Of a stretch of DNA of 14,720 bases, positions 1 to 6,959 are shown one piece after another. Each line of letters starts with the position of its first letter. Positions within the stretch are counted from its first letter, which is position 1. The DNA comes from Oscillospiraceae bacterium (GTDB taxonomy: Bacteria; Bacillota; Clostridia; Oscillospirales; Acutalibacteraceae), in contig JAQXMV010000080.1 in the NCBI GenBank assembly GCA_029013165.1, positions 1-14,720 of the forward strand, given 5' to 3'. A program made the position numbers and the translations under genes. The notes beneath the pieces are model-generated. The model worked only from the letters and a program-made list of their open reading frames with translations. It did no database searches and was not told the DNA's origin.

Positions 1-53
1 GGTTGCATTAAGGGAAACCGATGATGCCAATACAAAGAAAGGAACAGAGAATC

Positions 54-281
54 ATGGAGAACATTTTTGCAAGCTTTGGCGCATTCATTCAGTCAATCCT
101 CGATTGGCACAAGAATCTTATCCTGTCTATTCTGGACGCTTCTGCCCCAAGGCTGCTGAATGATCGAGTATTTTCAGGTGTTTGCTTATTCTGTCGGACA
201 GTTATGACCGATGTTAAAAGTGAAAAAACAGAGAGAACCGGAAAAAGAAAAAAGTCATGCAGTTCGACTCATGCTGCATGA
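54..281 (+). CDS. Uncertain small ORF with hydrophobic N-terminal helix
   Basis: I do not recognise this ORF. The ATG at 54 follows AAAGGA at 38-43. An alternative ATG at 21 in the same frame follows AAGGGA at 10-15 and would add 11 residues. From the ATG at 54, the first 30 residues (beginning MENIFASFGAFIQSI) form a hydrophobic/amphipathic stretch, loosely like the tiny proteins at 524, 949 and 8752. The second half is Lys/Arg/Ser/Thr-rich and reads through the whole 5' arm and loop of the terminator hairpin, with the TGA inside the 3' arm. That is unlike a well-kept coding end and suggests the tail is frameshifted or decayed. It could be a degenerate member of the tiny-protein family or simply noise. 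Confidence 0.3.
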   Translation: MENIFASFGAFIQSILDWHKNLILSILDASAPRLLNDRVFSGVCLFCRTVMTDVKSEKTERTGKRKKSCSSTHAA

Positions 282-287
282 CTTTTT
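249..287 (+). terminator. Intrinsic terminator
   Basis: A perfect 14-bp stem pairs 249-262 with 274-287 around an 11-nt loop. The 3' arm ends in five Ts. The matching A-run on the 5' arm makes it potentially bidirectional. It closes whatever unit enters from the left edge. Confidence 0.8.
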
Positions 288-439
288 CCTTTGGTGAGAC
301 GCCAAACAGTTCGGCGCGATCGCTGCCGGTCTTTCACGGTGAAAGAATGGCGACGATGCTCCCAATAGCACCTGTTTTGATTCTTTGAATAAACGATAAA
401 AAAATAAGCAATAAATATGAAAATTTTTTGAATAAACTA
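288..439. other. Intergenic stretch, no gene seen
   Basis: I see no supported coding sequence here. The one local structure is an 8-bp inverted repeat, 330-337 with 339-346, separated by a single base. The sequence turns strongly AT-rich from about 380 towards the promoter at 440. Confidence 0.5.
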
Positions 440-468
440 TTGACATCTATGTTTTCCTGTTATATAAT
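440..468 (+). promoter_or_regulatory. Consensus sigma-A promoter of the 41-aa protein
   Basis: TTGACA at 440-445 and TATAAT at 463-468 are exact consensus hexamers with the ideal 17-bp spacer. Initiation is expected near 475, giving a leader of about 50 nt. Such a promoter predicts strong, largely constitutive transcription unless a repressor acts. Confidence 0.85.
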
Positions 469-523
469 AAACCCATGTTAAGGGTTCAACTCTTGATAAA
501 TTTTTAACACGGAGGAAATTACC

Positions 524-649
524 ATGGATTTCACAGTTTTCGAGACGATGTGGGCATATCTTTGGGAAATGATCTACAAGATCCTTGCTATCTTCGGTAT
601 CGTTAAGAACGAAGAAGGCAACCTTGAGGATGCAACAACTGTTGCCTAA
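524..649 (+). CDS. Tiny hydrophobic/amphipathic protein, 41 aa
   Basis: No known family is recognised. The ATG at 524 follows GGAGGA (511-516) with a 7-nt gap, and the gene ends in TAA. Residues 6-27 form one long hydrophobic helix rich in Trp, Tyr, Met and Ile, with a core YLWEMIYKILAIFG. An acidic, soluble tail (residues 28-41, containing NEEGN and ATT) follows. There is no signal peptide and no Cys, and net charge is about -5, which argues against a cationic bacteriocin. The gene is a complete unit: consensus promoter, strong ribosome site, and terminator 30 nt after the stop. It resembles the 44-aa protein at 8752 (aromatic core, Gly, acidic tail with ATT) and, in the core, the 35-aa protein at 949. 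A membrane-associating role is inferred only from the helix. Confidence 0.8.
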   Translation: MDFTVFETMWAYLWEMIYKILAIFGIVKNEEGNLEDATTVA

Positions 650-678
650 TCAGTTGAATTAAACAATTGTTTAATAGA

Positions 679-709
679 CAAAACCCGCCGAACGGCGGGT
701 TTTGTTTTT
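679..709 (+). terminator. Intrinsic terminator of the 41-aa gene
   Basis: A perfect 12-bp stem (679-690 with 693-704) with a GC-rich core CCCGCCG/CGGCGGG is followed by five Ts at 705-709. It is a textbook Rho-independent terminator. Confidence 0.92.
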
Positions 710-828
710 CCTTTTCCTTTCTTTTTCCGCTTTCTGAAAAGTCCAGTTAAAAATCAAACATCAGATGGTCTTATGTGTAACCTATGTGAAATATATATTT
801 AAAAATTGTTAAATCTATTTATTTTTTG

Positions 829-857
829 TTGACAAAATAATGATTTAAAGTTAAAAT
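829..857 (+). promoter_or_regulatory. Sigma-A promoter of the 35-aa protein
   Basis: TTGACA at 829-834 and TAAAAT at 852-857 have a 17-bp spacer. The start is expected near 864, leaving a leader of about 85 nt. The leader holds a small possible hairpin (CCGGG 893-897 with CCCGG 910-914). I do not recognise it as a known riboswitch. Confidence 0.8.
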
Positions 858-948
858 AAACTCAGGTCAGTAATATTAGAGAACCGGAACAACCGGGTGA
901 AGAAGTAGGCCCGGAAATTCAGAGAATCGGCAAAAGGAGGTCGGCGCC

Positions 949-1056
949 ATGGATATCAAGCAGAAGCTTACGGACTTTTGGAACATGATTTATGATATGT
1001 TCGGCATTGATAACCTTATGACAATCGTGAACGCTATTATCGCGTTATTCAAGTAA
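949..1056 (+). CDS. Tiny hydrophobic/amphipathic protein, 35 aa
   Basis: Unknown family. The ATG at 949 follows AGGAGG (935-940) with an 8-nt gap, and the stop is TAA. The core DFWNMIYDMFGI matches the aromatic cores of the proteins at 524 and 8752. Here it is followed by a second hydrophobic segment (residues 23-34, NLMTIVNAIIAL), so the peptide looks like two short amphipathic helices joined at a Gly-Ile-Asp turn. It lacks the acidic tail of the other two. It has no signal peptide and no Cys, and its charge is near neutral. Like its neighbour it is a self-contained unit with promoter and terminator. Being next to the 524 gene suggests a divergent tandem duplicate, but this is inference because overall identity is low. 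Confidence 0.8.
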   Translation: MDIKQKLTDFWNMIYDMFGIDNLMTIVNAIIALFK

Positions 1057-1063
1057 TCAGATG

Positions 1064-1100
1064 AAACGCCCTGTTGCTTTTCGGCATACAGGGCGTTTTT
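1064..1100 (+). terminator. Intrinsic terminator of the 35-aa gene
   Basis: An 11-bp stem pairs 1064-1074 with 1088-1098. An inner TGC/GCA extension is offset by one bulged T, and a T-run closes at 1096-1100. It lies 8 nt after the TAA. Confidence 0.9.
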
Positions 1101-1108
1101 GTGCACAG

Positions 1109-1138
1109 AATTGCCGTCCGTTTTCACGGACGGCAATT
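1109..1138 (-). terminator. Hairpin between convergent genes
   Basis: A perfect 12-bp stem pairs 1109-1120 with 1127-1138 around a 6-nt loop, 22 nt beyond the stop of the minus-strand peptidase. No T-run follows on the minus strand, so it may serve as an mRNA 3'-end stabiliser or weak terminator, with the 1064-1098 stem as a second barrier. Confidence 0.5.
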
Positions 1139-1160
1139 TCATGTGTAAACGCGAATTAAC

Positions 1161-2630
1161 TTATTCAGCGCTGGCTCTTCTGATATAGTTCTTGAAGAAC
1201 ACCAGAGCGCTGTCCATGCAGGCCACGGGGATTCTCTCGTTGGTTCCGTGGGTGCAGCGAAGAAGTCCCACATCGACCATGAAAGGTGCATAACGGTTAA
1301 TGTTGGTGCATATCTCTTCATAGTGATAGGCGTCGGTGCCGCCCATGACAAGATAGGGAGCCACGATGGCGTTGGGTTGCATACTCTTGACCACATCACG
1401 GATGATGCCGAAAGAGCGTGAGTCGGTGGGGGAGAAGGACGAGGCTTCCTTGGTGTTGAGAATATTGATCTCAAGATCCTTGTTTTTGCAGACCTTTCTG
1501 ATATGATCCACAAGATCCTGCTTGGTGGTGCCGGGCATGGCGCGGAAATTGATCGTTGCGCTGGCGCGCTGGGGAAGAACATTGGCGGCAGGGCTGCCCT
1601 GTGCCATGGTAACGGCTGTGGTGGTTCTGACCATGCAGGCAGCAAAGGGAATCTTTTTGCACACTTCCAGAATAAGAGGTCTGAGAAGAGGCATATTACA
1701 AGTAATCAGTCTGACGGGATAGGTACATTCTCTGCCTATGGCGTCAAAAAGACTCTTCATGTTGTCGTTGAGAGAGGCTTTGAACTGATGGGCTTCGATA
1801 TTCCTGATGGCTTCGGCAAGCTGACCGAGAGCTGTATGTACGGGAGGCTGTGAGGAATGTCCGCCCTTGGCGTTGACAACGATCTCGATGTCCGAATAGC
1901 CTTTTTCGGCAACGCCGACGCCGGCCAGATATTTGTCTTTCAGCACGCCGGGTACATTGATGGGGATCATGGCACCGCCCTCGTCAAGAACGCTGTCCAG
2001 GGTGATTCCTCTGCCCTTGAGGGTGTTCATCAGATCCATGGCGCCGTTTTCGTCGTTGGCGACCACTTCTTCGTTGTCACCGAAAAGAAGATATACATCT
2101 CTTTCGGGCACGAAACCCTCCTCCAGCAGAGCCTCAACGGACTCCATGACGGCAATGAGGTGGTTTTTCATGTCGAGGGTACCGCGTCCCCAGATGAATT
2201 CGCCGTCATCGTGACCCTCAAAGGCCGGATGTACCCAGTCGCCTTCGGTGCCCTCGGAAACGGGAACCACATCCTGATGAGCCAGAAGCGCAATGGGCTC
2301 CAGGTCATCTCTCTTGCCTTTCCAGCGGTAAAGCAGATTGGCGGGAGGAACGATCTCTTTTTCTAAATTCTTGGCAATGAGAGGATAGGCCTCATCGAGA
2401 AAAGCGTGGAATTTTTCAAATTCAGCCCAGTCAACCTTACTGGTATCCCTGGAGGATATGGTCTTGAAGCGGACTGCTTTGGAAAGATTTTCACGGTATC
2501 GGGCAACATTGACCTCCTCAGCAGGAAGAGGCTCGGCAGTGTTCTTCTTCGGACGGTAAAGGGCCGCATGAACGGCGTTTGCCGCAGCGGCGGCAGCCAG
2601 AGCCGTGCCGATGATGGTTTTTTTCTTCAT
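1161..2630 (-). CDS. M20 family metallopeptidase, membrane-anchored (PM20D1/CPS1-like)
   Basis: This is a zinc-dependent M20/M28-superfamily carboxypeptidase or deacylase of about 489 aa. The start at 2630 is preferred because GAGG (2640-2643, minus strand) lies 9 nt upstream; a start at 2645 in the same frame lacks a ribosome site. The N-terminus is Lys-rich followed by an Ala-rich hydrophobic stretch (residues 6-25), a signal anchor. Family motifs appear in order: AHQDVVPV near residue 118 (metal His), GRGTLDMK near 153 (bridging Asp), DNEEV near 187 (catalytic Glu), DEGG near 216, the dimerisation-domain KGGHSSQPP near 256-264, GGTDAYHYE near 435, and a late metal His in CTHGTNER. The usual GHDEE of this subgroup is GDNEE here. 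Likely substrates are peptides or N-acyl amino acids outside the membrane; the exact one cannot be told. It is monocistronic and convergent with the tiny-protein genes. Confidence 0.9.
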   Translation of the reverse strand: MKKKTIIGTALAAAAAANAVHAALYRPKKNTAEPLPAEEVNVARYRENLSKAVRFKTISSRDTSKVDWAEFEKFHAFLDEAYPLIAKNLEKEIVPPANLLYRWKGKRDDLEPIALLAHQDVVPVSEGTEGDWVHPAFEGHDDGEFIWGRGTLDMKNHLIAVMESVEALLEEGFVPERDVYLLFGDNEEVVANDENGAMDLMNTLKGRGITLDSVLDEGGAMIPINVPGVLKDKYLAGVGVAEKGYSDIEIVVNAKGGHSSQPPVHTALGQLAEAIRNIEAHQFKASLNDNMKSLFDAIGRECTYPVRLITCNMPLLRPLILEVCKKIPFAACMVRTTTAVTMAQGSPAANVLPQRASATINFRAMPGTTKQDLVDHIRKVCKNKDLEINILNTKEASSFSPTDSRSFGIIRDVVKSMQPNAIVAPYLVMGGTDAYHYEEICTNINRYAPFMVDVGLLRCTHGTNERIPVACMDSALVFFKNYIRRASAE

Positions 2631-2668
2631 GTTGATCAACCTCATTTCGGTTATATTTTAACGATACC

Positions 2669-2697
2669 ATTATATACTGTGTTCCTGTAAAATTCAA
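2669..2697 (-). promoter_or_regulatory. Sigma-A promoter of the M20 peptidase
   Basis: On the minus strand, TTGAAT (2692-2697) and TATAAT (2669-2674) are 17 bp apart. Initiation near 2662 gives a leader of about 30 nt to the ATG at 2630. Confidence 0.75.
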
Positions 2698-2721
2698 CTG
2701 TCAAATAATTAAAATTTGAGG

Positions 2722-2751
2722 TTGACACAGACAGCAGTGAAATGATAAAAT
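2722..2751 (+). promoter_or_regulatory. Sigma-A promoter of the phospho-sugar mutase
   Basis: TTGACA at 2722-2727 and TAAAAT at 2746-2751 have an 18-bp spacer, with a leader of about 30 nt to the ATG at 2788. It is divergent from the peptidase promoter, 24 bp away. Confidence 0.75.
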
Positions 2752-2787
2752 ATAAAGACAAATCATCATCAATCGGGAGGTTTTTTC

Positions 2788-4503
2788 ATGAACGATGTAA
2801 ATGGTTTATATGCTCTGTGGAAAGAAAAAGCAGTCTCTGATGCAGATCTGCAGACGGAACTGGAGCAGATAGACGGTCAGCAGGACGAAATTCTTGACAG
2901 ATTTTATCAGAACCTCACTTTCGGCACCGCCGGACTGCGCGGCGTCATCGGCGCCGGAACCAACAGAATGAATGTTTACACGGTCAACCAGGCGACCCAG
3001 GGCCTTGCGACCTATCTCAACGAGGAATATCAGAACGCCAGTGTGGCTATCGCCTATGATTCCAGAATCAAGAGCGATGTTTTTGCCAGAAGTGCCGCAG
3101 GCGTTTTGGCTGCCAACGGAATCAAGGTCTGGTTTTACAGCGAGCTTGTGCCCACACCCATGCTTTCCTTTGCCGTCAGACGGCTGGGCTGTCAGTCGGG
3201 CATCATCATCACCGCAAGCCATAATCCGGCCAAATATAACGGCTATAAATGCTATGATCCTCAGGGCTATCAGATGACAGACGAAGCCGCCGAGAGAATA
3301 TACGGCTATATTCAGCACACGGATATGTTCAGCGACATCAAGACCATGGATTTCGATGACGCCGTGGCGGCAGGCATGGTGGAGTTTATCCCGCAGAGTA
3401 TTATTGATGAGTTTTATGCCGGGGTCAAAAAGTGCTGTCTCAGCCTCGAACAGTGCCGTGAAAGCGGTCTGAAGGTCATTTATTCTCCCCTCAACGGAAC
3501 CGGAAACAAGCCGGTCAGACACATGCTCCAGGAAATCGGGATCCATGATGTCCGTGTCGTCCGCGAACAGGAAAATCCCGACGGCAATTTCCCCACCTGT
3601 CCCTACCCCAATCCCGAGATCCGACAGGTCTTTGAGATTGCTCTGGAAATGGCAAAGCAGGAGCCGGCTGATCTGCTTCTTGCCACCGACCCCGACTGCG
3701 ACAGAGTGGGCATTGCCGTGCGTGACGGCGATGACTACCGGCTCATGACCGGCAACGAGGTGGGCGTTTTGCTGGCGGAATATCTGCTTTCCAGACGCAA
3801 GGAACTGGGACTTCTTCCGGAAAATGCCGTTGTGATCAAGTCCTTTGTGACCACCAGCCTTGTGGACGCAGTGGCGGCAAAATACGGCGCACAAACCGTA
3901 AGCCTGCTCACCGGCTTCAAGTATATCGGTGAATACATCACCAAACTCGAGGCGGCAGGCGAAGCCGACCGCTTTGTGGTGGGCATGGAGTAGAGCTACG
4001 GCTATCTTTCCGGTATTCACGCCCGTGACAAGGACGCCGTTGTGGCTTCGACGCTGATTTGTGAGATGGCGGCCTATTATAAGGCACAGGGCAGGGGACT
4101 GGCCGAAGTGATGGAGGATATCTACCGAGAGCACGGAATGTACCTCAATGCGCTGGATAACTTCGCTTTCGAGGGCGCCGCAGGAATGGAAAAAATGAAA
4201 GAGATCATGGATCATCTGAGAGCCGATCCGCCGAAGGCCGTGGCCGGAAAGCCCGTCACGGTGCGTTCCGACTTCAAGACCGGCGAAAGTCTCGACATCG
4301 CCACGGGCAAAATCAGCAATATTGATCTGCCCCGATCCAATGTTCTTTCCTTTAAGTTGACCGACGGCTGTTCGGTGATCGTCAGACCTTCCGGCACAGA
4401 GCCCAAGATCAAGATATATTACACCGCCTGCGCCGAAAACAAAGCGGCGGCGGAAACTATGAAAAATGCCATGAGCGAGGATATGAAAGCCTATATGGCA
4501 TAA
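2788..4503 (+). pseudogene. pgcA: Phospho-sugar mutase (PgcA-like), interrupted by in-frame TAG
   Basis: Alpha-D-phosphohexomutase family; interconverts glucose/mannose 1- and 6-phosphates for envelope sugars and glycogen-type pathways. The reading frame spans 571 codons, the usual PgcA length. Visible motifs are substrate-entry FGTAGLRG (45-52), phosphoserine loop TASHNP (142-147, Ser144), metal loop DPDCDR (301-306) and phosphate-binding RPSGTEPK (533-540). Codon 402 (3991-3993) is TAG, inside the sugar-binding loop that normally reads GFEESYGYL and here reads GME-stop-SYGYLSG. The reading frame is intact on both sides. A stop there gives a 401-aa protein lacking the C-terminal phosphate-binding domain and hence probably inactive. 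The ribosome site GGGAGG sits 6 nt before the ATG. Options are a recent nonsense mutation (GAG to TAG is one change), amber suppression or reassignment, or a sequencing error. The only downstream in-frame Met, at 4042, has no ribosome site. Confidence 0.9.
3991..3993 (+). other. In-frame amber codon in the mutase sugar-binding loop
   Basis: TAG replaces the second Glu of the family's GFEES motif, a residue expected to contact the sugar. No frameshift or deletion accompanies it. The context is GAG TAG AGC, and I see no selenocysteine-type or readthrough-promoting structure right after it. Confidence 0.85.
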
Positions 4504-4525
4504 AGCTTTCAGGAGGATAAAAACG

Positions 4526-4759
4526 ATGATGCCGAAAAAAATGATCAAGATAATCTGTATCGTGCTGGCGGCGCTGATGGTTCTTAGCGTCGGTGCGGTG
4601 CTCATTCAGGTGGTTGCCGTGGACGGCACAGCCCTTGCGGCCGCCATGCCCGCCACGGGCGACAATGACGGCGACTATCTCATACCGGCAGGTATTGCTG
4701 TGGCCGCCGTGCTGGTGATCGGTATATGCATTGCATTGCCGAAGCTGAAAAAGAAATAA
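4526..4759 (+). CDS. 77-aa membrane protein with MPATG sortase-type tail
   Basis: The start at 4526 follows AGGAGG (4511-4516) with a 9-nt gap. It lies 22 nt after the mutase stop, so the two are probably co-transcribed. Residues 7-32 are a strongly hydrophobic N-terminal segment with a Lys-rich start, like a signal peptide. MPATGD occupies 41-46, a variant of the LPXTG sorting motif, followed by a second hydrophobic segment (52-72) and the basic tail KLKKK. Thus it has all parts of a cell-wall sorting signal but almost no cargo between signal peptide and motif. It may be a minimal sortase substrate, or a two-TM hairpin protein whose MPATG is only the linker. No sortase gene is present in the window. 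Confidence 0.8.
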   Translation: MMPKKMIKIICIVLAALMVLSVGAVLIQVVAVDGTALAAAMPATGDNDGDYLIPAGIAVAAVLVIGICIALPKLKKK

Positions 4760-4796
4760 ACAGGGAACACTGTTTTTCGACAATGTTCGACTTGAT

Positions 4797-4835
4797 GGGA
4801 GCCGTCTTTGTGCATTTCACACAAAGACGGCTCCC
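4797..4835 (+). terminator. Strong hairpin after the 77-aa gene
   Basis: A perfect 16-bp stem (4797-4812 with 4820-4835) surrounds a 7-nt loop. The following sequence GAAATTTG is only weakly T-rich, so termination may be partial. A smaller AAACAG/CTGTTT stem with five Ts lies just upstream at 4758-4777. Confidence 0.7.
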
Positions 4836-4866
4836 GAAATTTGTGAAACAGTGAATTTGAAAGGAA

Positions 4867-4895
4867 TTGAATTTTTGCTACAGAAGTGTTAAAAT
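4867..4895 (+). promoter_or_regulatory. Sigma-A promoter of the secreted hydrolase
   Basis: TTGAAT at 4867-4872 and TAAAAT at 4890-4895 are 17 bp apart, with a start expected near 4902. A perfect inverted repeat (ATTCACC 4904-4910, GGTGAAT 4914-4920) lies at the transcription start, where an operator would sit. Confidence 0.65.
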
Positions 4896-4903
4896 TGTTT
4901 TAC

Positions 4904-4934
4904 ATTCACCTACGGTGAATTATTTTGTTTTTTT
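4904..4934 (+). promoter_or_regulatory. Inverted repeat plus T-tract in the hydrolase leader
   Basis: ATTCACC and GGTGAAT form a perfect 7-bp inverted repeat with a 3-nt gap, followed by a T-rich run to 4934. It looks like a short terminator, but it begins almost at the predicted start site. An operator or a 5'-end stabilising hairpin is therefore more likely than an attenuator. Confidence 0.5.
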
Positions 4935-4946
4935 GGAGTGAGAGAA

Positions 4947-6917
4947 ATGAAAAAAATCATCAGTTTACTGCTGAGTCTCATCATGGTTTTTTCTCTGTTT
5001 ACCCTGACCTTTGCGGCAGAGAGCGTGGATGAGGACACCACCAAATATCCGATTATTCTCGTTCCCGGTTACAGCTCGTCCAAGCTCTACCGGATTGACG
5101 AAAAGACCGGAGAACAGATCCCTGTCTGGTTGGACGCCTATGCTCAGATCGCACAGGGTCTTGTCGACAATAAAGAGGCGATCCTCCTCGGCCTTGCGCA
5201 GAGCGCAGCGACCAATGACCCGGGCCCCATGGGCAGAGCTGTCAAAAAAGCCGTTTATGAGGCGCTGGACGGAATGAAGTGCAACGACGACGGCAGCAGC
5301 TACTATGATGTCAAAAACTATGTCCATACACCGGAGGAGACAAACTATAAATATCTCAACGAAAACTATCCCGAGGGAGAGCATCAGGCAGAAAAGGAAA
5401 TGATGGGCTATTTCGGCAATGTGATCGGTGAAGAAAACACCTATGTTTTCACCTGCGATTTCCGCATGGGCGCCGTTGCCAACGCTAACTCCCTGAGAGA
5501 ATATATTGACGATGTGATCGAATATACCAACAAAAACCGCACCGAAAAAGACAAAATCGACAAGGTCAATCTTTTCGCTGTTTCCCACGGCGGACAGGTC
5601 AGCGGTACCTATCTGACGCTTTATGGTTATGAGGGCAAGGTCAATAATGCGGTTCTGACCATACCGGCTCTTGGCGGCGCCGGCATCGCATACGATATTT
5701 TTAACGGTCACTGTGAGTTTGACGAGGTCGGCCTGCTGACCTTCGTCCAGCACGGTTGCGTCCTGGAGGAGGACTATCAGATCTTCCTGGAGGCGGAAAA
5801 GCTCGGCTTCCTCGATGAACTCATTGATTACATCATTCAGGGCGGCGTTGAGGGTGTTCTCACCTGGGGCAGCCTCTGGGATTTCATCCCCATTGATAAA
5901 TATGAGGCGATCAAAGCTAAGCATCTGGATCCCGTGAAAAATGCCGAAGTCATCAAAAAGAGCGACTATATGCACTATGAGATCATGTCGCCCTCCGGTG
6001 ACCATTATTTTGCCAAGGGCTTCAAAAAAGCCCAGCAGGCAGGAACAAAAATATACATTATGGCAGGCTATGACAATAAGGTGATCACCGGTCTTGCGGA
6101 AAACTCCGATTCGATCATCACCACCAACGCCTCTACCGGCGCTACCTGCGCACCGTTCGGTCAGCGCTTTGCCGACGGTTATACCCAGAAGGTTGACACC
6201 GGCTTCTATCAGGTTTCTCCCTCGATGACCGTTGACGCTTCTACATCCTATCTGCCGGAGTACACCTGGTTCATTCAGAATTATTACCACGGTATGACCT
6301 ATTACGACAGCTATACCCATTCTCTGCTCAATAAGCTCATTCTCAATGACGGCGCAGGCTATGATGTGCATACTTTCAAGGAATATCCCCAGTTCCACGC
6401 CACGACTAATCCGGCTCACACGGTTTTCGCCGCCTTTGACAGCAGCGCAGAGGGCTATCTTTCCTCAGAGGATAAGGCGCTGACGATCAAAAACCTTTCT
6501 AAGGAGAACACCCTGGTGGTCTCTGCCGTCACCGTTTGCGGCGCCGATTTTGACTTCAGCTTTGTGCCCTTTGCTCTGGCTCCCGGCGAGAGCAAAAGCA
6601 TCGCTATCAAGGGTGATATCCCTGCTGTCAGCGTCAAAAACATTGAGATCAATGTTACCTATATGATGGGTACCGTGACGCCGATCGGCGAAAGAGTTTT
6701 CGATTTCACCGTCATGAACGGAGAAAAAGTCGCCTTTGACGCGGAAAAGCCCCTTGTCAGTGCTTCACACAGTCAGAAGATCGATGAGGTCCTCAGCGGC
6801 TATGTCAATGAGAACCTTATAAACACCGGCACCAAGAGAATCGTGTCCATGCTCTATAACATGATCTATAAAGTAGTGGTTATTTTTGACAAATTGATGG
6901 CAATTTTCGGAAAATAA
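4947..6917 (+). CDS. Secreted alpha/beta-hydrolase (lipase/LCAT-like) with amphipathic C-terminal tail
   Basis: This is a predicted extracellular esterase or lipase of 656 aa. The ATG at 4947 follows GGAG (4935-4938) by 8 nt; a GTG at 4938 in frame is less likely because it overlaps that site. Residues 1-24 are a signal peptide (MKKIISLLL... to TFAA). Next comes the oxyanion-loop segment YPIILVPGYSSSKL (34-47), then the nucleophile elbow FAVSHGGQ with Ser213, an AxSxG variant of GxSxG. Candidate partners are Asp376 (AGYDNKV) and His458 (SYTHSLL); these two are inferred from order only. A beta-rich domain follows at roughly 490-605. The last 30 residues contain LYNMIYKVVVIF and LMAIFGK, an amphipathic helix unlike the rest and similar to the tiny proteins at 524 and 949, possibly a membrane or partner-binding tail. 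The substrate is unknown. Confidence 0.85.
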   Translation: MKKIISLLLSLIMVFSLFTLTFAAESVDEDTTKYPIILVPGYSSSKLYRIDEKTGEQIPVWLDAYAQIAQGLVDNKEAILLGLAQSAATNDPGPMGRAVKKAVYEALDGMKCNDDGSSYYDVKNYVHTPEETNYKYLNENYPEGEHQAEKEMMGYFGNVIGEENTYVFTCDFRMGAVANANSLREYIDDVIEYTNKNRTEKDKIDKVNLFAVSHGGQVSGTYLTLYGYEGKVNNAVLTIPALGGAGIAYDIFNGHCEFDEVGLLTFVQHGCVLEEDYQIFLEAEKLGFLDELIDYIIQGGVEGVLTWGSLWDFIPIDKYEAIKAKHLDPVKNAEVIKKSDYMHYEIMSPSGDHYFAKGFKKAQQAGTKIYIMAGYDNKVITGLAENSDSIITTNASTGATCAPFGQRFADGYTQKVDTGFYQVSPSMTVDASTSYLPEYTWFIQNYYHGMTYYDSYTHSLLNKLILNDGAGYDVHTFKEYPQFHATTNPAHTVFAAFDSSAEGYLSSEDKALTIKNLSKENTLVVSAVTVCGADFDFSFVPFALAPGESKSIAIKGDIPAVSVKNIEINVTYMMGTVTPIGERVFDFTVMNGEKVAFDAEKPLVSASHSQKIDEVLSGYVNENLINTGTKRIVSMLYNMIYKVVVIFDKLMAIFGK

Positions 6918-6959
6918 GAAGTAGTTTTTGTGGAGGCAACCTTTGAATAAACACCGTCC

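Noticed and set aside
864..948. Possible riboswitch in the leader of the 35-aa gene
   Set aside because: Only a short CCGGG/CCCGG stem is visible and it does not match c-di-GMP, glycine, SAM or other classes I can recall.
3988..4041. Selenocysteine or programmed-readthrough signal at the mutase stop
   Set aside because: The codon is TAG rather than TGA, and no stable hairpin or known stimulatory context follows it closely.
2806..4605. 599-codon open frame on the minus strand opposite the sugar mutase
   Set aside because: It is the antisense shadow of a GC-rich coding gene. No ribosome site, promoter or family motif is present, and the plus strand carries unmistakable mutase motifs.
4965..6419. 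484-codon minus-strand frame opposite the secreted hydrolase
   Set aside because: Antisense shadow with low-complexity hydrophobic/His-rich composition and no start signals.
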